Assembly (NCBI GenBank): GCA_018195615.1 | Contig: JAGTPG010000001.1 | Span: 1,302,001-1,366,000 of the forward strand | Source: Streptomyces tuirus | Lineage (GTDB): Bacteria > Actinomycetota > Actinomycetes > Streptomycetales > Streptomycetaceae | Direction: 5' to 3' | Length of the DNA: 64,000 nt | In this document: positions 1-8,857 of the stretch, in pieces | Layout: the number at the start of each line of letters is the position of its first letter | Position numbering within the stretch: position 1 is the stretch's first letter | Notes under the pieces: model-generated | Told to the model about the DNA's origin: nothing | The model's database searches: none | Seen by the model: only the letters and a program-made list of their open reading frames with translations | Position numbers and translations under genes: made by a program

Positions 1-219
1 GGGCAGCGCCGCCCAGACCGCCGGGTCGGTGGCGTCGCCGGGCACGAAGCGGAAGCCGGGCCGCTGTTCCAGGTCGGCCACGTTGGCGCGGGAGCCGGTG
101 GCCAGGTTGTCCAGGCAGACGACGTCCGCACCGGTGTCGAGCAGCCGCGCGCACAGGTGGGACCCGACGAACCCGGCCCCGCCGGTCACCAGGGCCCGAC
201 GCCAGATGTGTCCACTCAC
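1..219 (-). CDS. NAD-dependent epimerase/dehydratase, N-terminal part (runs off window)
   Basis: The first 73 codons of a minus-strand gene are present. They encode a Rossmann nucleotide-binding start with the motif TGGAGFVGSHL near residue 8, then DVVCLDNLATGSRANV. This is the signature of extended short-chain dehydrogenases such as UDP-sugar 4-epimerases and dTDP-glucose dehydratases, which alter nucleotide-sugars in the cytoplasm. The GTG start has a GGAGGGAG ribosome site just upstream. The catalytic YxxxK region lies outside the window, so the substrate cannot be named. It is divergent from a polysaccharide deacetylase and may share its control region. Confidence 0.85.
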   Translation of the reverse strand, partial: MSGHIWRRALVTGGAGFVGSHLCARLLDTGADVVCLDNLATGSRANVADLEQRPGFRFVPGDATDPAVWAALP

Positions 220-281
220 GAGGCTCTCCCTCCACCGGGTTGCGTTCCGGCGGCGGGTAACCACTCGCAGAGCCGGGAACC

Positions 282-314
282 CTATACACCCCATGTATAC
301 ACTGTGTGTATAGT
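282..314. promoter_or_regulatory. Palindromic operator and -10 element between divergent genes
   Basis: Arms CTATACAC (282-289) and GTGTATAG (306-313) are exact inverted repeats. They share a centre with the inner palindrome TGTATACA (294-301). On the plus strand TATAGT (309-314) looks like a -10 box and ends six bases before the ATG at 321, which would make that transcript leaderless. On the minus strand the same palindrome supplies TATAGG, so one repressor dimer or tetramer could control both directions. The sequence is seen directly; the regulatory role is inferred. Confidence 0.55.
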
Positions 315-320
315 CCCGGC

Positions 321-1142
321 ATGCCTTCTCTGACCAAGAAGATTCCGGCCCTCACCAAGAAGACTCCGGCCAAGAAGACGAAGAAGACGGGGATCGCGTT
401 CCGAACAGCCGGAGCGCTGGCGGCGACCGCCGCGCTGACCATGGCCCTGAGCGGCTGCGCAGGACGCGACACCACGGCCCCCAGCGCCGTCCGGGCCGAC
501 GCGGCGGCCGATGTCCAGGCCCGCTTCGGCACCGTCGACTGCCGCGAGGCCAAGTGCATCGCGCTCACCTTCGACGCCGGGCCCGGCGAGCACTCCGCAC
601 GCCTGCTGGACGTCCTGAAGGAGAAGCGGGTCCCGGCGACCTTCTTCCTCCTGGGCGAGCGGCACATCGAGAAGTACCCGGAGCTGGTGCGGCGCATGGC
701 CGACGAGGGCCACGAGGTGGCAAGCCACACCTGGGACCACAAGATCCTGACCCGGCTGAGACCCGAGGAGATACGCGAGGAGCTGGAACGCCCCAACCGG
801 GAGATAGAACGCCTCACCGGCCGGCGCCCGACCCTGATGCGCCCGCCGCAGGGCCGCACGAACGACACCGTGCACGAGATCTGCCGAGAGCTGGGCCTCG
901 CGGAGGTGCTGTGGAGCGTGACGGCCAAGGACTACGCGACCACCGACTCGGACCTGATCACCCGCCGGGTCCTCGCCCAGGCGTCCCGGGACGGGATCAT
1001 CCTGCTGCACGACATCTACGACGGCACGGTGCCGGCCGTCCCGGGGATCATCGACGCGCTCAAGGAACGCGGGTACGTGTTCGTGACGGTGCCGCAACTG
1101 CTGGCACCGGGGCAGGCGGTGCCGGGGAAGGTGTACCGGTAG
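321..1142 (+). CDS. Polysaccharide deacetylase (CE4/NodB) lipoprotein
   Basis: A 273-residue exported enzyme, predicted to remove N- or O-acetyl groups from cell-wall or extracellular polysaccharide. A lysine-rich n-region is followed by a hydrophobic stretch and the lipobox LSGC (Cys46), so the protein is probably lipid-anchored. NodB motifs are visible: LTFDAGPG (motif 1), SHTWDH (motif 2), RPPQGR (motif 3) and LLHD near the C-terminus. Motif 1 has Ala where most family members have the second, metal-binding Asp. The ATG at 321 is chosen because no ribosome site precedes it but a -10 box sits exactly seven bases upstream; a GTG at 306 in the same frame is less likely. Confidence 0.88.
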   Translation: MPSLTKKIPALTKKTPAKKTKKTGIAFRTAGALAATAALTMALSGCAGRDTTAPSAVRADAAADVQARFGTVDCREAKCIALTFDAGPGEHSARLLDVLKEKRVPATFFLLGERHIEKYPELVRRMADEGHEVASHTWDHKILTRLRPEEIREELERPNREIERLTGRRPTLMRPPQGRTNDTVHEICRELGLAEVLWSVTAKDYATTDSDLITRRVLAQASRDGIILLHDIYDGTVPAVPGIIDALKERGYVFVTVPQLLAPGQAVPGKVYR

Positions 1143-1239
1143 TCGGCCGACCCCGGGCGCCGCGCAGGGCCGTGCCCTCGGGCACTGGGCCGAGCGGGTG
1201 AGCTGTGCACGAGCGGGACGCCGAACAGCGCGGGTTTCC

Positions 1240-1252
1240 TACGATCGTGGCG
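1240..1252 (+). promoter_or_regulatory. -10 box placing transcription start at the GTG codon
   Basis: TACGAT (1240-1245) is followed by six bases and then the GTG at 1252. This is the same arrangement as the gene before it and suggests a leaderless mRNA. No Shine-Dalgarno sequence is present. The call rests on spacing alone. Confidence 0.35.
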
Positions 1253-1692
1253 TGGCGAACATCCTGCTCGAACGAACGGCCCCGCTCCCCCTCGACGAGG
1301 CGTGGCGGCGGATCACCCAGTGGGGGCGGCACGGCGAGGTGGTGCCGCTGACGAGGGTCGACGTCGTCCCGCCCGAGCCGACCCGCCCCGGGACACTCGT
1401 CGTGGCCCGGTCCGGTCTCGGGCCGCTGTCCTTCGCCGACCCCATGGAGGTCACGGTGTGGCAGCCGCCGCGGGAGGGGGCCCCGGGCATGTGCCGCCTG
1501 GAGAAGCGGGGCCGGGTGGTGCTCGGCTGGGCGGAGCTGGAGGTGCGGCCGGGGCCCGGGGGACGGACCCGCGTGGTCTGGCGGGAGGAGATCCGGATCC
1601 GGCCGCTGCCGTCGCTCTTCGACGGGGTGGTGCGGCGCTCTTCGCGGTACGTGTTCGGGCGGGCCTTGAATCGTCTGCTCAGGTCACCGTGA
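1252..1692 (+). CDS. SRPBCC-superfamily small protein
   Basis: A 146-residue protein with no signal peptide or membrane segment. The start NILLERTAPLPLDEAW, a central FADPMEVTVW strand and a C-terminal long helix are typical of the START/SRPBCC hydrophobic-ligand fold (polyketide cyclase or CoxG-like). The family binds lipids or polyketides in a deep pocket; the ligand here is unknown. The GTG at 1252 is preferred over a GTG 54 bases upstream because of the -10 box and because the fold begins immediately after it. Confidence 0.7.
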   Translation: MANILLERTAPLPLDEAWRRITQWGRHGEVVPLTRVDVVPPEPTRPGTLVVARSGLGPLSFADPMEVTVWQPPREGAPGMCRLEKRGRVVLGWAELEVRPGPGGRTRVVWREEIRIRPLPSLFDGVVRRSSRYVFGRALNRLLRSP

Positions 1693-1899
1693 CGACCGTC
1701 GAGCGGGCCCGCCGGGAGAGCCGCTTCGCGCGGGACACGGCTTCCGCCGCACCGACGAGCTCGAACTGCGGCCGCGGCGGCCCTGGCGGGCCTCGGCTGC
1801 CGCACCCCCGCCGTCGGCTGGGCGGACGCAGCGGTGGCCCCGGCACGTGACCGGTACGCGGACGCCGAACCCGGGCTGCGGGTGCGCCGCCCGGCCGCG
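1693..1899. other. Intergenic, no gene recognised
   Basis: About 200 bases between two converging genes. Open frames exist on both strands, but they are biased Arg/Pro/Gly-rich shadows with no recognisable motif. No clear terminator hairpin was found. Confidence 0.5.
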
Positions 1900-3051
1900 T
1901 CAGGCCACCGACCCGATCCGCCCCACCGCCTTCGGCCCCGGCTCGTGGTGGATCGGCGTGTGCGCCCCGGCGAGTGGGACCCCGCTGCCGCCCCGCCGCT
2001 CGGCGACGATCTCCGACGCGATCGACAGCGCCGTCTCCTCGGGCGTACGGGCCCCGAGGTCCAGGCCGATCGGGGAGTGCAGTCGGCTCAACTCCAGCTC
2101 GGTTACGCCGACTTCACGCAGGCGGGCGGTGCGGTCCAGGTGGGTGCGCCGGGAGCCCATGGCACCGACGTACGCCACCGGAAGGCGCAGTGCCAGCTTC
2201 AGCAGGGGCACGTCGAACTTGGCGTCATGGGTCAGGACGCACAGGACCGTGCGGGCGTCGACGTCCGTGCGCTCCAGGTAGCGGTGAGGCCATTCGACGA
2301 CGAGCTCGTCGGCCTCCGGGAAGCGCGTCCGGGTCGCGAAGACGGGGCGCGCGTCGCACACCGTGACGTGGTAGCCGAGGAACTTGCCGATACGGACCAG
2401 GGCCGAAGCGAAGTCGATCGCGCCGAACACGATCATGCGGGGCGGCGGGACCGAGGACTCGACCAGGACCGTGAGCGGTGCTCCGCAGCGAGAGCCCTGC
2501 TCTCCGATCTCCAGGGTGCCGGTGCGCCCGGCGTCCAGGAAAGCGCCCGCCTCGGCGGCGACGGTGCGGTCCAGTTCCGGATGGGCGCCGAAGCCGCCCA
2601 TCCGGGACCCGTCGGGGCGGACCAGCAGGGTCCGGCCCGTCAGTTCGCGCGGGCCGGACACGACCCGCGCCACCGCCGCCGCCTCCCCGGACGCGGCGGC
2701 GGCGAGCGCGGACGCGACCACCGGGCGGACCGGATCGCCGGCGCGTACCGGGGTGACCAGGATGTCGATGACGCCGCCGCAGGTCAGACCCACGGCGAAG
2801 GCGTCGTCGTCGCTGTAGCCGAACCGCTCCAGGACGGTCTCGCCGTCCCGCAGCGCCTGCTCGCACAGCGCGTAGACCGCGCCTTCCACGCAGCCGCCGG
2901 AGACCGAGCCGATGGCCGTGCCCTCGGCGTCCACCGCGAGCGCGGCGCCGGGCTGCCGGGGCGCGCTGCCGCCGACGGCCACCACGGTGGCCACGGCGAA
3001 GTCACGGCCCTGCTCGGCCCACCGGTTGAGCTCCTCGGCGATGTCCAGCAT
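1900..3051 (-). CDS. xdhC: XdhC/CoxI family molybdenum-cofactor maturation protein
   Basis: A 383-residue protein with an N-terminal XdhC/CoxI domain (GGSAPRQPG, then VSGGCVEGAVYALC) and a C-terminal Rossmann domain (MIVFGAIDFASALVRIG; AYVGAMGSR). XdhC proteins bind molybdenum cofactor, help add the terminal sulfido ligand and insert the cofactor into xanthine dehydrogenase. The start was moved to the ATG at 3051, which follows an AAGGAGA ribosome site; the longer open frame upstream has no motif. It lies downstream of the permease and the three dehydrogenase subunits on the same strand, so it is probably their dedicated chaperone. Confidence 0.93.
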   Translation of the reverse strand: MLDIAEELNRWAEQGRDFAVATVVAVGGSAPRQPGAALAVDAEGTAIGSVSGGCVEGAVYALCEQALRDGETVLERFGYSDDDAFAVGLTCGGVIDILVTPVRAGDPVRPVVASALAAAASGEAAAVARVVSGPRELTGRTLLVRPDGSRMGGFGAHPELDRTVAAEAGAFLDAGRTGTLEIGEQGSRCGAPLTVLVESSVPPPRMIVFGAIDFASALVRIGKFLGYHVTVCDARPVFATRTRFPEADELVVEWPHRYLERTDVDARTVLCVLTHDAKFDVPLLKLALRLPVAYVGAMGSRRTHLDRTARLREVGVTELELSRLHSPIGLDLGARTPEETALSIASEIVAERRGGSGVPLAGAHTPIHHEPGPKAVGRIGSVA

Positions 3052-3094
3052 CTGTCTCGGTCTCCTTGATACTGCGGGATACGGGCGAGGGGCG

Positions 3095-4552
3095 TCAGTG
3101 GACGCCCAGCCAGCTCTCGATCGGGTTGAGGGCGAAGTAGACGAGGAACACCGCCGCCAGGATCCACATGAAGGCGCCGATCTCGCGCACCTTGCCCTGG
3201 GCGGTCTTGATGGCGACGTAGGAGATGACGCCCGCGGCGACACCGGTGGTGATGGTGTACGTGAACGGCATCAGCACGACCGTCAGGAACACCGGGACGG
3301 CGGTGGCCCGGTCGGCCCAGTCCACGTGCCGGGCGTTCATCAGCATCATCGCGCCGATGACGACCAGGGCGGCGGACGCGACCTCCTGCGGCACGATCGC
3401 CGTGAGCGGGGTGAAGAACAGGCAGGCCGCGAAGAACGCGCCGGTGACGACCGAGGCGAGGCCGGTGCGCGCGCCCTCCCCGACACCGGTCGCCGACTCG
3501 ATGAACACCGTCTGGCCCGAGCCGCCGGACACGCCTCCGATCGCGCCGCCGGCCCCGTCGATGAACAGCGCCTTGGACAGGCCCGGCATCCGGCCCTTGT
3601 CGTCGGCGAGCTTCGCCTCGGTGCCGACGCCGATGATGGTGGCCATCGCGTCGAAGAACCCGGCCAGCACCAGCGTGAAGACGATCATGCCGACGGTCAT
3701 CGCGCCGACCTCGCCCCAGCCGCCGAACTCCACATCACCGAAGAGCGAGAAGTCGGGCATGGACACCGCGCTGCCGTGCAGCTCGGGCGCGCCGGCCGCC
3801 CACTGCTTGGGATCGACGACACCGGCGGCGTTCAGAACCGCGGCGACGACCGTGCCGCTGACGATGCCGATGAGGATGGCGCCCGGGATGTTCCGGGCCT
3901 GGAGCATGAAGATCAGCAGCAGGGTGCCGGAGAAGAGCAGCACCGGCCAGCCGGCCAGTTCGCCCGCCGGGCCGAGCGTCACGGGGGTGGCCTCGCCCTG
4001 ATGCACGAAGCCGGACTTGTAGAAGCCGATGAGGGCGATGAACAGGCCGATGCCCATGGTGATGCCGTGCTTGAGCGCGAGCGGGATCGCGTTCATGATC
4101 ATCTCACGCAGGCCGGTGACGACCAGCAGCATGATGACGACGCCGTACATCACACACATGCCCATCGCCTGCGGCCAGGTCATCTCGGGCGCGACCTGGG
4201 AGGCGAGGACGCCGGACACGGAGAGGCCGGCGGCGAGCGCGAGGGGCACCTTGCCGACGAAACCCATCAGCAGCGTGGTGAGGGCCGCCGCGAACGCGGT
4301 GGCGGTGATCAGGGCCTTCTGGGCGAGGGTGTCTCCGGCCGCGTCCTTGCCGGACAGGATCAGGGGGTTGAGCAGGAGGATGTACGCCATCGCCATGAAG
4401 GTCGTGACGCCGCCGCGCACTTCACGGGCGATCGTGGACCCTCGGTGGGATATGTGGAAGTACCGGTCGAGCCAGGACCGTCCGGCCGGGACGCGGGTGC
4501 CTTCGCCCGCGTCGTCGGCTGTGGTCCTCGGCTCTACTGACTGCTGGGTCAT
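3095..4552 (-). CDS. NCS2 purine permease (AzgA/PbuG type)
   Basis: A 485-residue polytopic membrane protein with about 12-14 hydrophobic segments. It has the AzgA-branch opening TTFMAMAYILLLNP, FVGKVPLALAAGL, and the central IIGVGTEAKL and SGSGQTVFIESATGVGEG blocks. This branch takes up hypoxanthine, xanthine, adenine or guanine by proton symport. Placement between XdhC and xanthine dehydrogenase supports a role in importing purines for catabolism. The gap to xdhC is 43 bases, consistent with one transcript. Confidence 0.92.
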   Translation of the reverse strand: MTQQSVEPRTTADDAGEGTRVPAGRSWLDRYFHISHRGSTIAREVRGGVTTFMAMAYILLLNPLILSGKDAAGDTLAQKALITATAFAAALTTLLMGFVGKVPLALAAGLSVSGVLASQVAPEMTWPQAMGMCVMYGVVIMLLVVTGLREMIMNAIPLALKHGITMGIGLFIALIGFYKSGFVHQGEATPVTLGPAGELAGWPVLLFSGTLLLIFMLQARNIPGAILIGIVSGTVVAAVLNAAGVVDPKQWAAGAPELHGSAVSMPDFSLFGDVEFGGWGEVGAMTVGMIVFTLVLAGFFDAMATIIGVGTEAKLADDKGRMPGLSKALFIDGAGGAIGGVSGGSGQTVFIESATGVGEGARTGLASVVTGAFFAACLFFTPLTAIVPQEVASAALVVIGAMMLMNARHVDWADRATAVPVFLTVVLMPFTYTITTGVAAGVISYVAIKTAQGKVREIGAFMWILAAVFLVYFALNPIESWLGVH

Positions 4553-4659
4553 GTGGGCCTACTCCCAAGTTTCATAGGGGGTTGGGATGCACGACCCGGG
4601 GGACGGCCCGAGACGAACTGGGAGCCCGGGGACGAAGTCCCCCAGGACTATGCGACTGC

Positions 4660-7056
4660 TCAGCCCTCGGAGAGCTGTGTACCCGTCAGGTGCTCGGGGC
4701 GGACCGGCGTCCTGTTCAGTTCCAGCCCGGTGGCCGCACGGATCGCCGCGAGGACCGCCGGGGTCGAGGACAGGGTGGGCGCCTCGCCGATGCCGCGCAG
4801 CCCGTACGGGGCGTGCTCGTCGGCGAGTTCGAGGACGTCGACCGGGATGGTCGGCGTGTCGAGGATGGTCGGGATCAGGTAGTCGGTGAAGGAGGGGTTC
4901 CTCACCTTCGCCGTCTTGGGGTCGACGACGATCTCCTCCATGACCGCCACGCCCAGGCCCTGCGTCGTGCCGCCCTGGATCTGGCCGAGCACGGACAGCG
5001 GGTTGAGCGCCTTGCCGACGTCCTGGGCGCACGCCAGCTCGATGACCTTGACCAGCCCGAGCTCGGTGTCGACCTCGACGACGGCGCGGTGCGCGGCGAA
5101 GGAGTACTGGACGTGCCCGTTGCCCTGGCCGGTGCGCAGGTCGAAGGGCTCGGTCGGCCGGTGCCGCCACTCCTCCTCGACCTCGACGGTCTCGCCCTCC
5201 AGGACGTCGACCAGGCCGGCGAGGACCTCGCCGCCGTCGGTGACGACCTTGCCGCCCTCCAGGAGCAGTTCGGCCGTCGCCCAGGCCGGGTGGTAGGAGC
5301 CGAACTTGCGCCGCCCGATCTCCAGCACCTTCTCGCGCACCAGCTCGCAGGCGTTCTTCACCGCGCCACCGGTGACGTACGTCTGCCGGGAGGCGGAGGT
5401 CGAGCCGGCGCTGCCCACCTGGGTGTCGGCCGGGTTGATGGTCACCTGGGTGACGCCCAGCTCCGTGCGGGCGATCTGCGCGTGGACGGTGACACCGCCC
5501 TGACCGACCTCGGCCATCGCCGTGTGGACGGTGACGACGGGCTCGCCGCCCACCACCTCCATCCGCACCTTCGCCGTCGAGTAGTCGTCGAAGCCCTCGG
5601 AGAAGCCGACGTTCTTGATGCCGACGGCGTAGCCGACGCCGCGTACGACACCTTCGCCGTGCGTGGTGTTGGACAGGCCACCCGGAAGCTGCCGTACGTC
5701 GGCGCCCTCGCTGCTCTCCCACTGGCGCTCCGGCGGCATGGGCATCGCCTTGACGCGGCGCAGGAGTTCGGCGACCGGGGCCGGGGAGTCGACCGGCTGC
5801 CCGGTCGGCATGATGGTGCCCTGCTCCATGGCGTTGAGCTGCCGGAACTCCACCGGGTCCATGCCGAGCTCCGCGGCGAGCTTGTCCATCTGCGCCTCGT
5901 AGGCGAAGCACGCCTGGACCGCGCCGAAGCCGCGCATCGCGCCGCAGGGCGGGTTGTTGGTGTAGAGGGCGATGGCCTCGATGTCCACGTCGTCGATCAC
6001 GTACGGGCCGACGGAAAGCGAGGAGGCGTTGCCGACGACCGCCGGGGAGGCCGAGGCGTAGGCGCCGCCGTCCAGGACGATCCGGCACTTCATGTGGGTC
6101 AGCTTGCCGTCACGGGTGGCTCCGTGCTCGTAGTGGAGCTTCGCCGGGTGGCGGTGGACGTGCCCGAAGAACGACTCGAACCGGTTGTAGACGATCTTGA
6201 CGGGCTTGCCCGTGCGCAGCGCCAGCAGGCAGGCGTGGATCTGCATCGACAGGTCCTCGCGCCCGCCGAACGCGCCGCCGACGCCGGACAGCGTCATCCG
6301 CACCTTGTCCTCGGGCAGGCCGAGCACGGGCGCGATCTGCCGCAGGTCGCTGTGCAGCCACTGGGTGGCGATGTAGAGGTGGACGCCGCCGTCCTCCTCC
6401 GGCACGGCGAGCCCGGACTCGGGGCCGAGGAAGGCCTGGTCCTGCATGCCGAAGGTGTACTCGCCCTCGACGATGACGTCGGCGCGCTCGCGGGCCGACG
6501 CCACGTCGCCGCGGACGATCGGCTGGCGGTGGACGATGTTGGGGTGCGGGACATGACCGGCATGGTGGTCGTCACGGCCCTCGTGGACCAGGATCGCGTC
6601 CGGCGCGGTCGCGGAGGCCTCGTCGGTGATGACGGGCAGTTCGCGGTAGTCGACCTTGATCTTCGCGGCGGCGCGGCGCGCGGTCTCCGGGTGGTCGGCG
6701 GCGACGATCGCGACCGGTTCGCCGTGGTGACGGACCTTGCCGTGGGCGAGGACCGGGGTGTCCTGGATCTCCAGCCCGTAGTTCTTCACGTCCGTGGGCA
6801 GGTCGTCGTAGGTCAGCACGGCGTGGACACCGGGCATGGCCAGGGCCTCGCTCGTGTCGATGGACACGATCTCGGCGTGCGCGACGGTCGACCGGAGGAT
6901 CTGGCCCCAGAGCATGTCCTCGTGCCACATGTCGGACGAGTACGCGAACTCGCCGGTGACCTTGAGGGTGCCGTCCGGGCGGAGGGTGGACTCGCCGATG
7001 CCGCCCTTGGTCCGCGAACCCTGGGTGATCTTGGTGGGAGCGCCGTTGGCTGCCAT
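4660..7056 (-). CDS. Xanthine dehydrogenase, molybdopterin-binding subunit
   Basis: A 798-residue large subunit that hydroxylates hypoxanthine and xanthine to urate at the Mo centre. Visible family blocks are GVGGAFGGREDLSMQIHA, NNPPCGAMRGFGAVQ and, near the C-terminus, LRGIGEAPTLSSTPAV, whose Glu is the conserved catalytic base. The ATG at 7056 follows the stop of the iron-sulfur gene by two bases, so translation is probably coupled. The longer open frame extending to 7590 is a shadow of the iron-sulfur gene. The subunit pattern is the three-gene form found in actinobacteria and Bacillus, not the single-chain eukaryotic form. Confidence 0.93.
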   Translation of the reverse strand: MAANGAPTKITQGSRTKGGIGESTLRPDGTLKVTGEFAYSSDMWHEDMLWGQILRSTVAHAEIVSIDTSEALAMPGVHAVLTYDDLPTDVKNYGLEIQDTPVLAHGKVRHHGEPVAIVAADHPETARRAAAKIKVDYRELPVITDEASATAPDAILVHEGRDDHHAGHVPHPNIVHRQPIVRGDVASARERADVIVEGEYTFGMQDQAFLGPESGLAVPEEDGGVHLYIATQWLHSDLRQIAPVLGLPEDKVRMTLSGVGGAFGGREDLSMQIHACLLALRTGKPVKIVYNRFESFFGHVHRHPAKLHYEHGATRDGKLTHMKCRIVLDGGAYASASPAVVGNASSLSVGPYVIDDVDIEAIALYTNNPPCGAMRGFGAVQACFAYEAQMDKLAAELGMDPVEFRQLNAMEQGTIMPTGQPVDSPAPVAELLRRVKAMPMPPERQWESSEGADVRQLPGGLSNTTHGEGVVRGVGYAVGIKNVGFSEGFDDYSTAKVRMEVVGGEPVVTVHTAMAEVGQGGVTVHAQIARTELGVTQVTINPADTQVGSAGSTSASRQTYVTGGAVKNACELVREKVLEIGRRKFGSYHPAWATAELLLEGGKVVTDGGEVLAGLVDVLEGETVEVEEEWRHRPTEPFDLRTGQGNGHVQYSFAAHRAVVEVDTELGLVKVIELACAQDVGKALNPLSVLGQIQGGTTQGLGVAVMEEIVVDPKTAKVRNPSFTDYLIPTILDTPTIPVDVLELADEHAPYGLRGIGEAPTLSSTPAVLAAIRAATGLELNRTPVRPEHLTGTQLSEG

Positions 7057-7058
7057 GG

Positions 7059-7640
7059 TCAGACCCCCTGGGATTGCCGGGCGGCCGCGAGGCGGACCGC
7101 GTCCATGATCTTCTCGTAGCCGGTGCAGCGGCACAGGTTGCCCGAGAGGGCCTCGCGGATGTCCGCGTCGGCCGGGTTCGGGTTGCGCTCCAGCATCTCG
7201 TCGGCGGCTACCAGCAGACCGGGCGTGCAGAAGCCGCACTGGACGGCGCCGGCGTCGATGAACGCCTGCTGAATCGGGGCGAGCTCGGTGCCCTCGCCGG
7301 TCTGCGAGTCGGTGCCCTGGGCCTGCCACTCCTGGGCGTTCTGCAACGACGTACCGCAGGCGCCGGACGCGCAGCCGCCCTCGGCGCGCTGCTTGGCGAA
7401 GTCGGCGAGCCCCTCGACGGTGACGACCTCGCGGCCCTCCACCTGCCCGGCGGCGACCAGGCACGAGCACACCGGCACACCGTCCAGCCGGACGGTGCAC
7501 GACCCGCACTCGCCCTGCTCGCAGGCGTTCTTCGACCCCGGAAGGCCCAGCCGCTCCCTCAGCACGTACAGCAGGGACTCGCCCTCCCACACGTCGTCGG
7601 CTTCCTGCGGACGGCCGTTGACCGTGAAGTGGACGCGCAT
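7059..7640 (-). CDS. Xanthine dehydrogenase, 2Fe-2S iron-sulfur subunit
   Basis: A 193-residue electron-transfer subunit with two [2Fe-2S] sites. The plant-type site is CEQGECGSCTVRLDG with a further Cys downstream; the helical site is QCGFCTPG together with NLCRCTGYEKI. It passes electrons from the Mo subunit to FAD. It is longer than the usual 150-170 residues because of an insert between the two domains that contains two extra cysteines (GGCASGACG). The ATG at 7640 shares its A with the stop codon of the FAD subunit (TGATG), a sign of coupled translation. Confidence 0.93.
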   Translation of the reverse strand: MRVHFTVNGRPQEADDVWEGESLLYVLRERLGLPGSKNACEQGECGSCTVRLDGVPVCSCLVAAGQVEGREVVTVEGLADFAKQRAEGGCASGACGTSLQNAQEWQAQGTDSQTGEGTELAPIQQAFIDAGAVQCGFCTPGLLVAADEMLERNPNPADADIREALSGNLCRCTGYEKIMDAVRLAAARQSQGV

Positions 7641-8530
7641 CACGCAGCTCCCTCGGTAAGGCGGCGGGCGCCGCGGTAGGACTCCCAGGTCCAGGTCAGC
7701 GTGCGGCGGGCCATGACGCCGACCGCGTGGCGGCGGTAGCTCGCGGTGCCCCGGACGTCGTCGATCGGGTTGCAGGCGGCGGCGCACAGGTCCGCGAACT
7801 GCTTGGCGACGGACGGCGTGACGATCTTCCCGCTGTCCCAGAAGCCGCCCTCCTCCAGGGCGGCGTTCAGGAACTCCTCGGCGGCCCTGGCCCGGATGGG
7901 CGTGGGGGCGGCGGACCCGATACCGGTCCGCACGGTCCGCGTCCGCGGGTGCAGCGCCAGCCCGAAGGCACACACGGCGATGACCATCGCGTTCCGGGTC
8001 CCCACCTTGGAGAACTGCTGCGGCCCGTCGGCCTTCTTCACATGCACGGCACGGATCAGCTCGTCGGCCGCGAGCGCGTTGCGCTTCACGCCCTTGTAGA
8101 ACTCGTCGATCGGGATGCGACGCGACCCGCGCACCGACTCGACCTCCACCTCGGCGCCCGCGGCGAGCAGGGCGGGGTGGGCGTCGCCGGCCGGGGAGGC
8201 GGTGCCGAGGTTGCCGCCGACGCCGCCGCGGTTGCGGATCTGCGGGGAGGCGACCGTGTGCGAGGCCAGGGCGAGCCCCGGCAGCTCGGCGCGCAGGTTC
8301 TCCATGATCTTGGTGTAGGGCACCGAGGCACCCAGCCGTACGCTCTCCTCGCCGACCTCCCACTCGGAGAGGTCACCGACGCGGTTCAGGTCCATGAGGT
8401 ACTCGGGCCGGCGGTGGTCGAAGTTGATCTCGACCATCACGTCGGTGCCACCCGCAATCGGCACAGCGGTGGGGTGCTCGGCTTTCGCGGCGAGCGCCTC
8501 CTCCCAGCTGGCGGGGCGAAGGAAGTCCAT
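7640..8530 (-). CDS. Xanthine dehydrogenase, FAD-binding subunit
   Basis: A 296-residue medium subunit of the molybdenum hydroxylase. The PCMH-type FAD domain shows PIAGGTDVMVEI near residue 25 and NRGGVGGNLGTASPAGD near residue 98, both FAD pyrophosphate-binding blocks. The C-terminal part matches the CO dehydrogenase flavoprotein C-domain. It takes electrons from the iron-sulfur subunit and hands them to NAD. It is the first gene of the minus-strand operon, which continues through the other subunits, the permease and xdhC. Confidence 0.93.
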   Translation of the reverse strand: MDFLRPASWEEALAAKAEHPTAVPIAGGTDVMVEINFDHRRPEYLMDLNRVGDLSEWEVGEESVRLGASVPYTKIMENLRAELPGLALASHTVASPQIRNRGGVGGNLGTASPAGDAHPALLAAGAEVEVESVRGSRRIPIDEFYKGVKRNALAADELIRAVHVKKADGPQQFSKVGTRNAMVIAVCAFGLALHPRTRTVRTGIGSAAPTPIRARAAEEFLNAALEEGGFWDSGKIVTPSVAKQFADLCAAACNPIDDVRGTASYRRHAVGVMARRTLTWTWESYRGARRLTEGAA

Positions 8531-8857
8531 GACCGGCTCTCTTCTCCGTCATCTCGTGGGGCGTTCAGATTGAGCCAATCCGTGTGCGGCGGTCCCGGCT
8601 CGTTCATGTGCTGTTAACGCGTAGTGGACTCAGTACACCGCCCGGTGCTCCAACGGGGTCAGTCACGGAAACCATGAAGGAGTTGGCTGGCCAGGACGGT
8701 CATCTTGTAGATTCGTATGAACGGAGGCCCTCAGAAACGTCCTCGTTTTGCTGTGGAAACGCGCGACACGGCCGCGTGACCTGGAGCACGCGCTGTTCCC
8801 TTCGTGCCTCACCAAGATCCACCATAGATTTCGAGACAAAGAACGGCGGCGACGAGA
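8531..8857. other. Divergent control region of the xdh operon and pucR
   Basis: A 327-base spacer between the minus-strand xdh operon and the plus-strand PucR gene. It is visibly richer in A and T than its neighbours (for example around 8575-8640 and 8700-8760), as expected for promoters in both directions. TAGATT at 8826-8831 could be a -10 box for the regulator. I could not identify a convincing operator. Confidence 0.45.

Noticed and set aside
2912..4540. A 542-codon plus-strand open frame
   Set aside because: It is antisense to the NCS2 permease; the composition is His/Asp/Arg/Gly-rich with no domain.
4582..7119. An 845-codon plus-strand open frame
   Set aside because: It is the complement of the molybdopterin subunit gene and has shadow composition.
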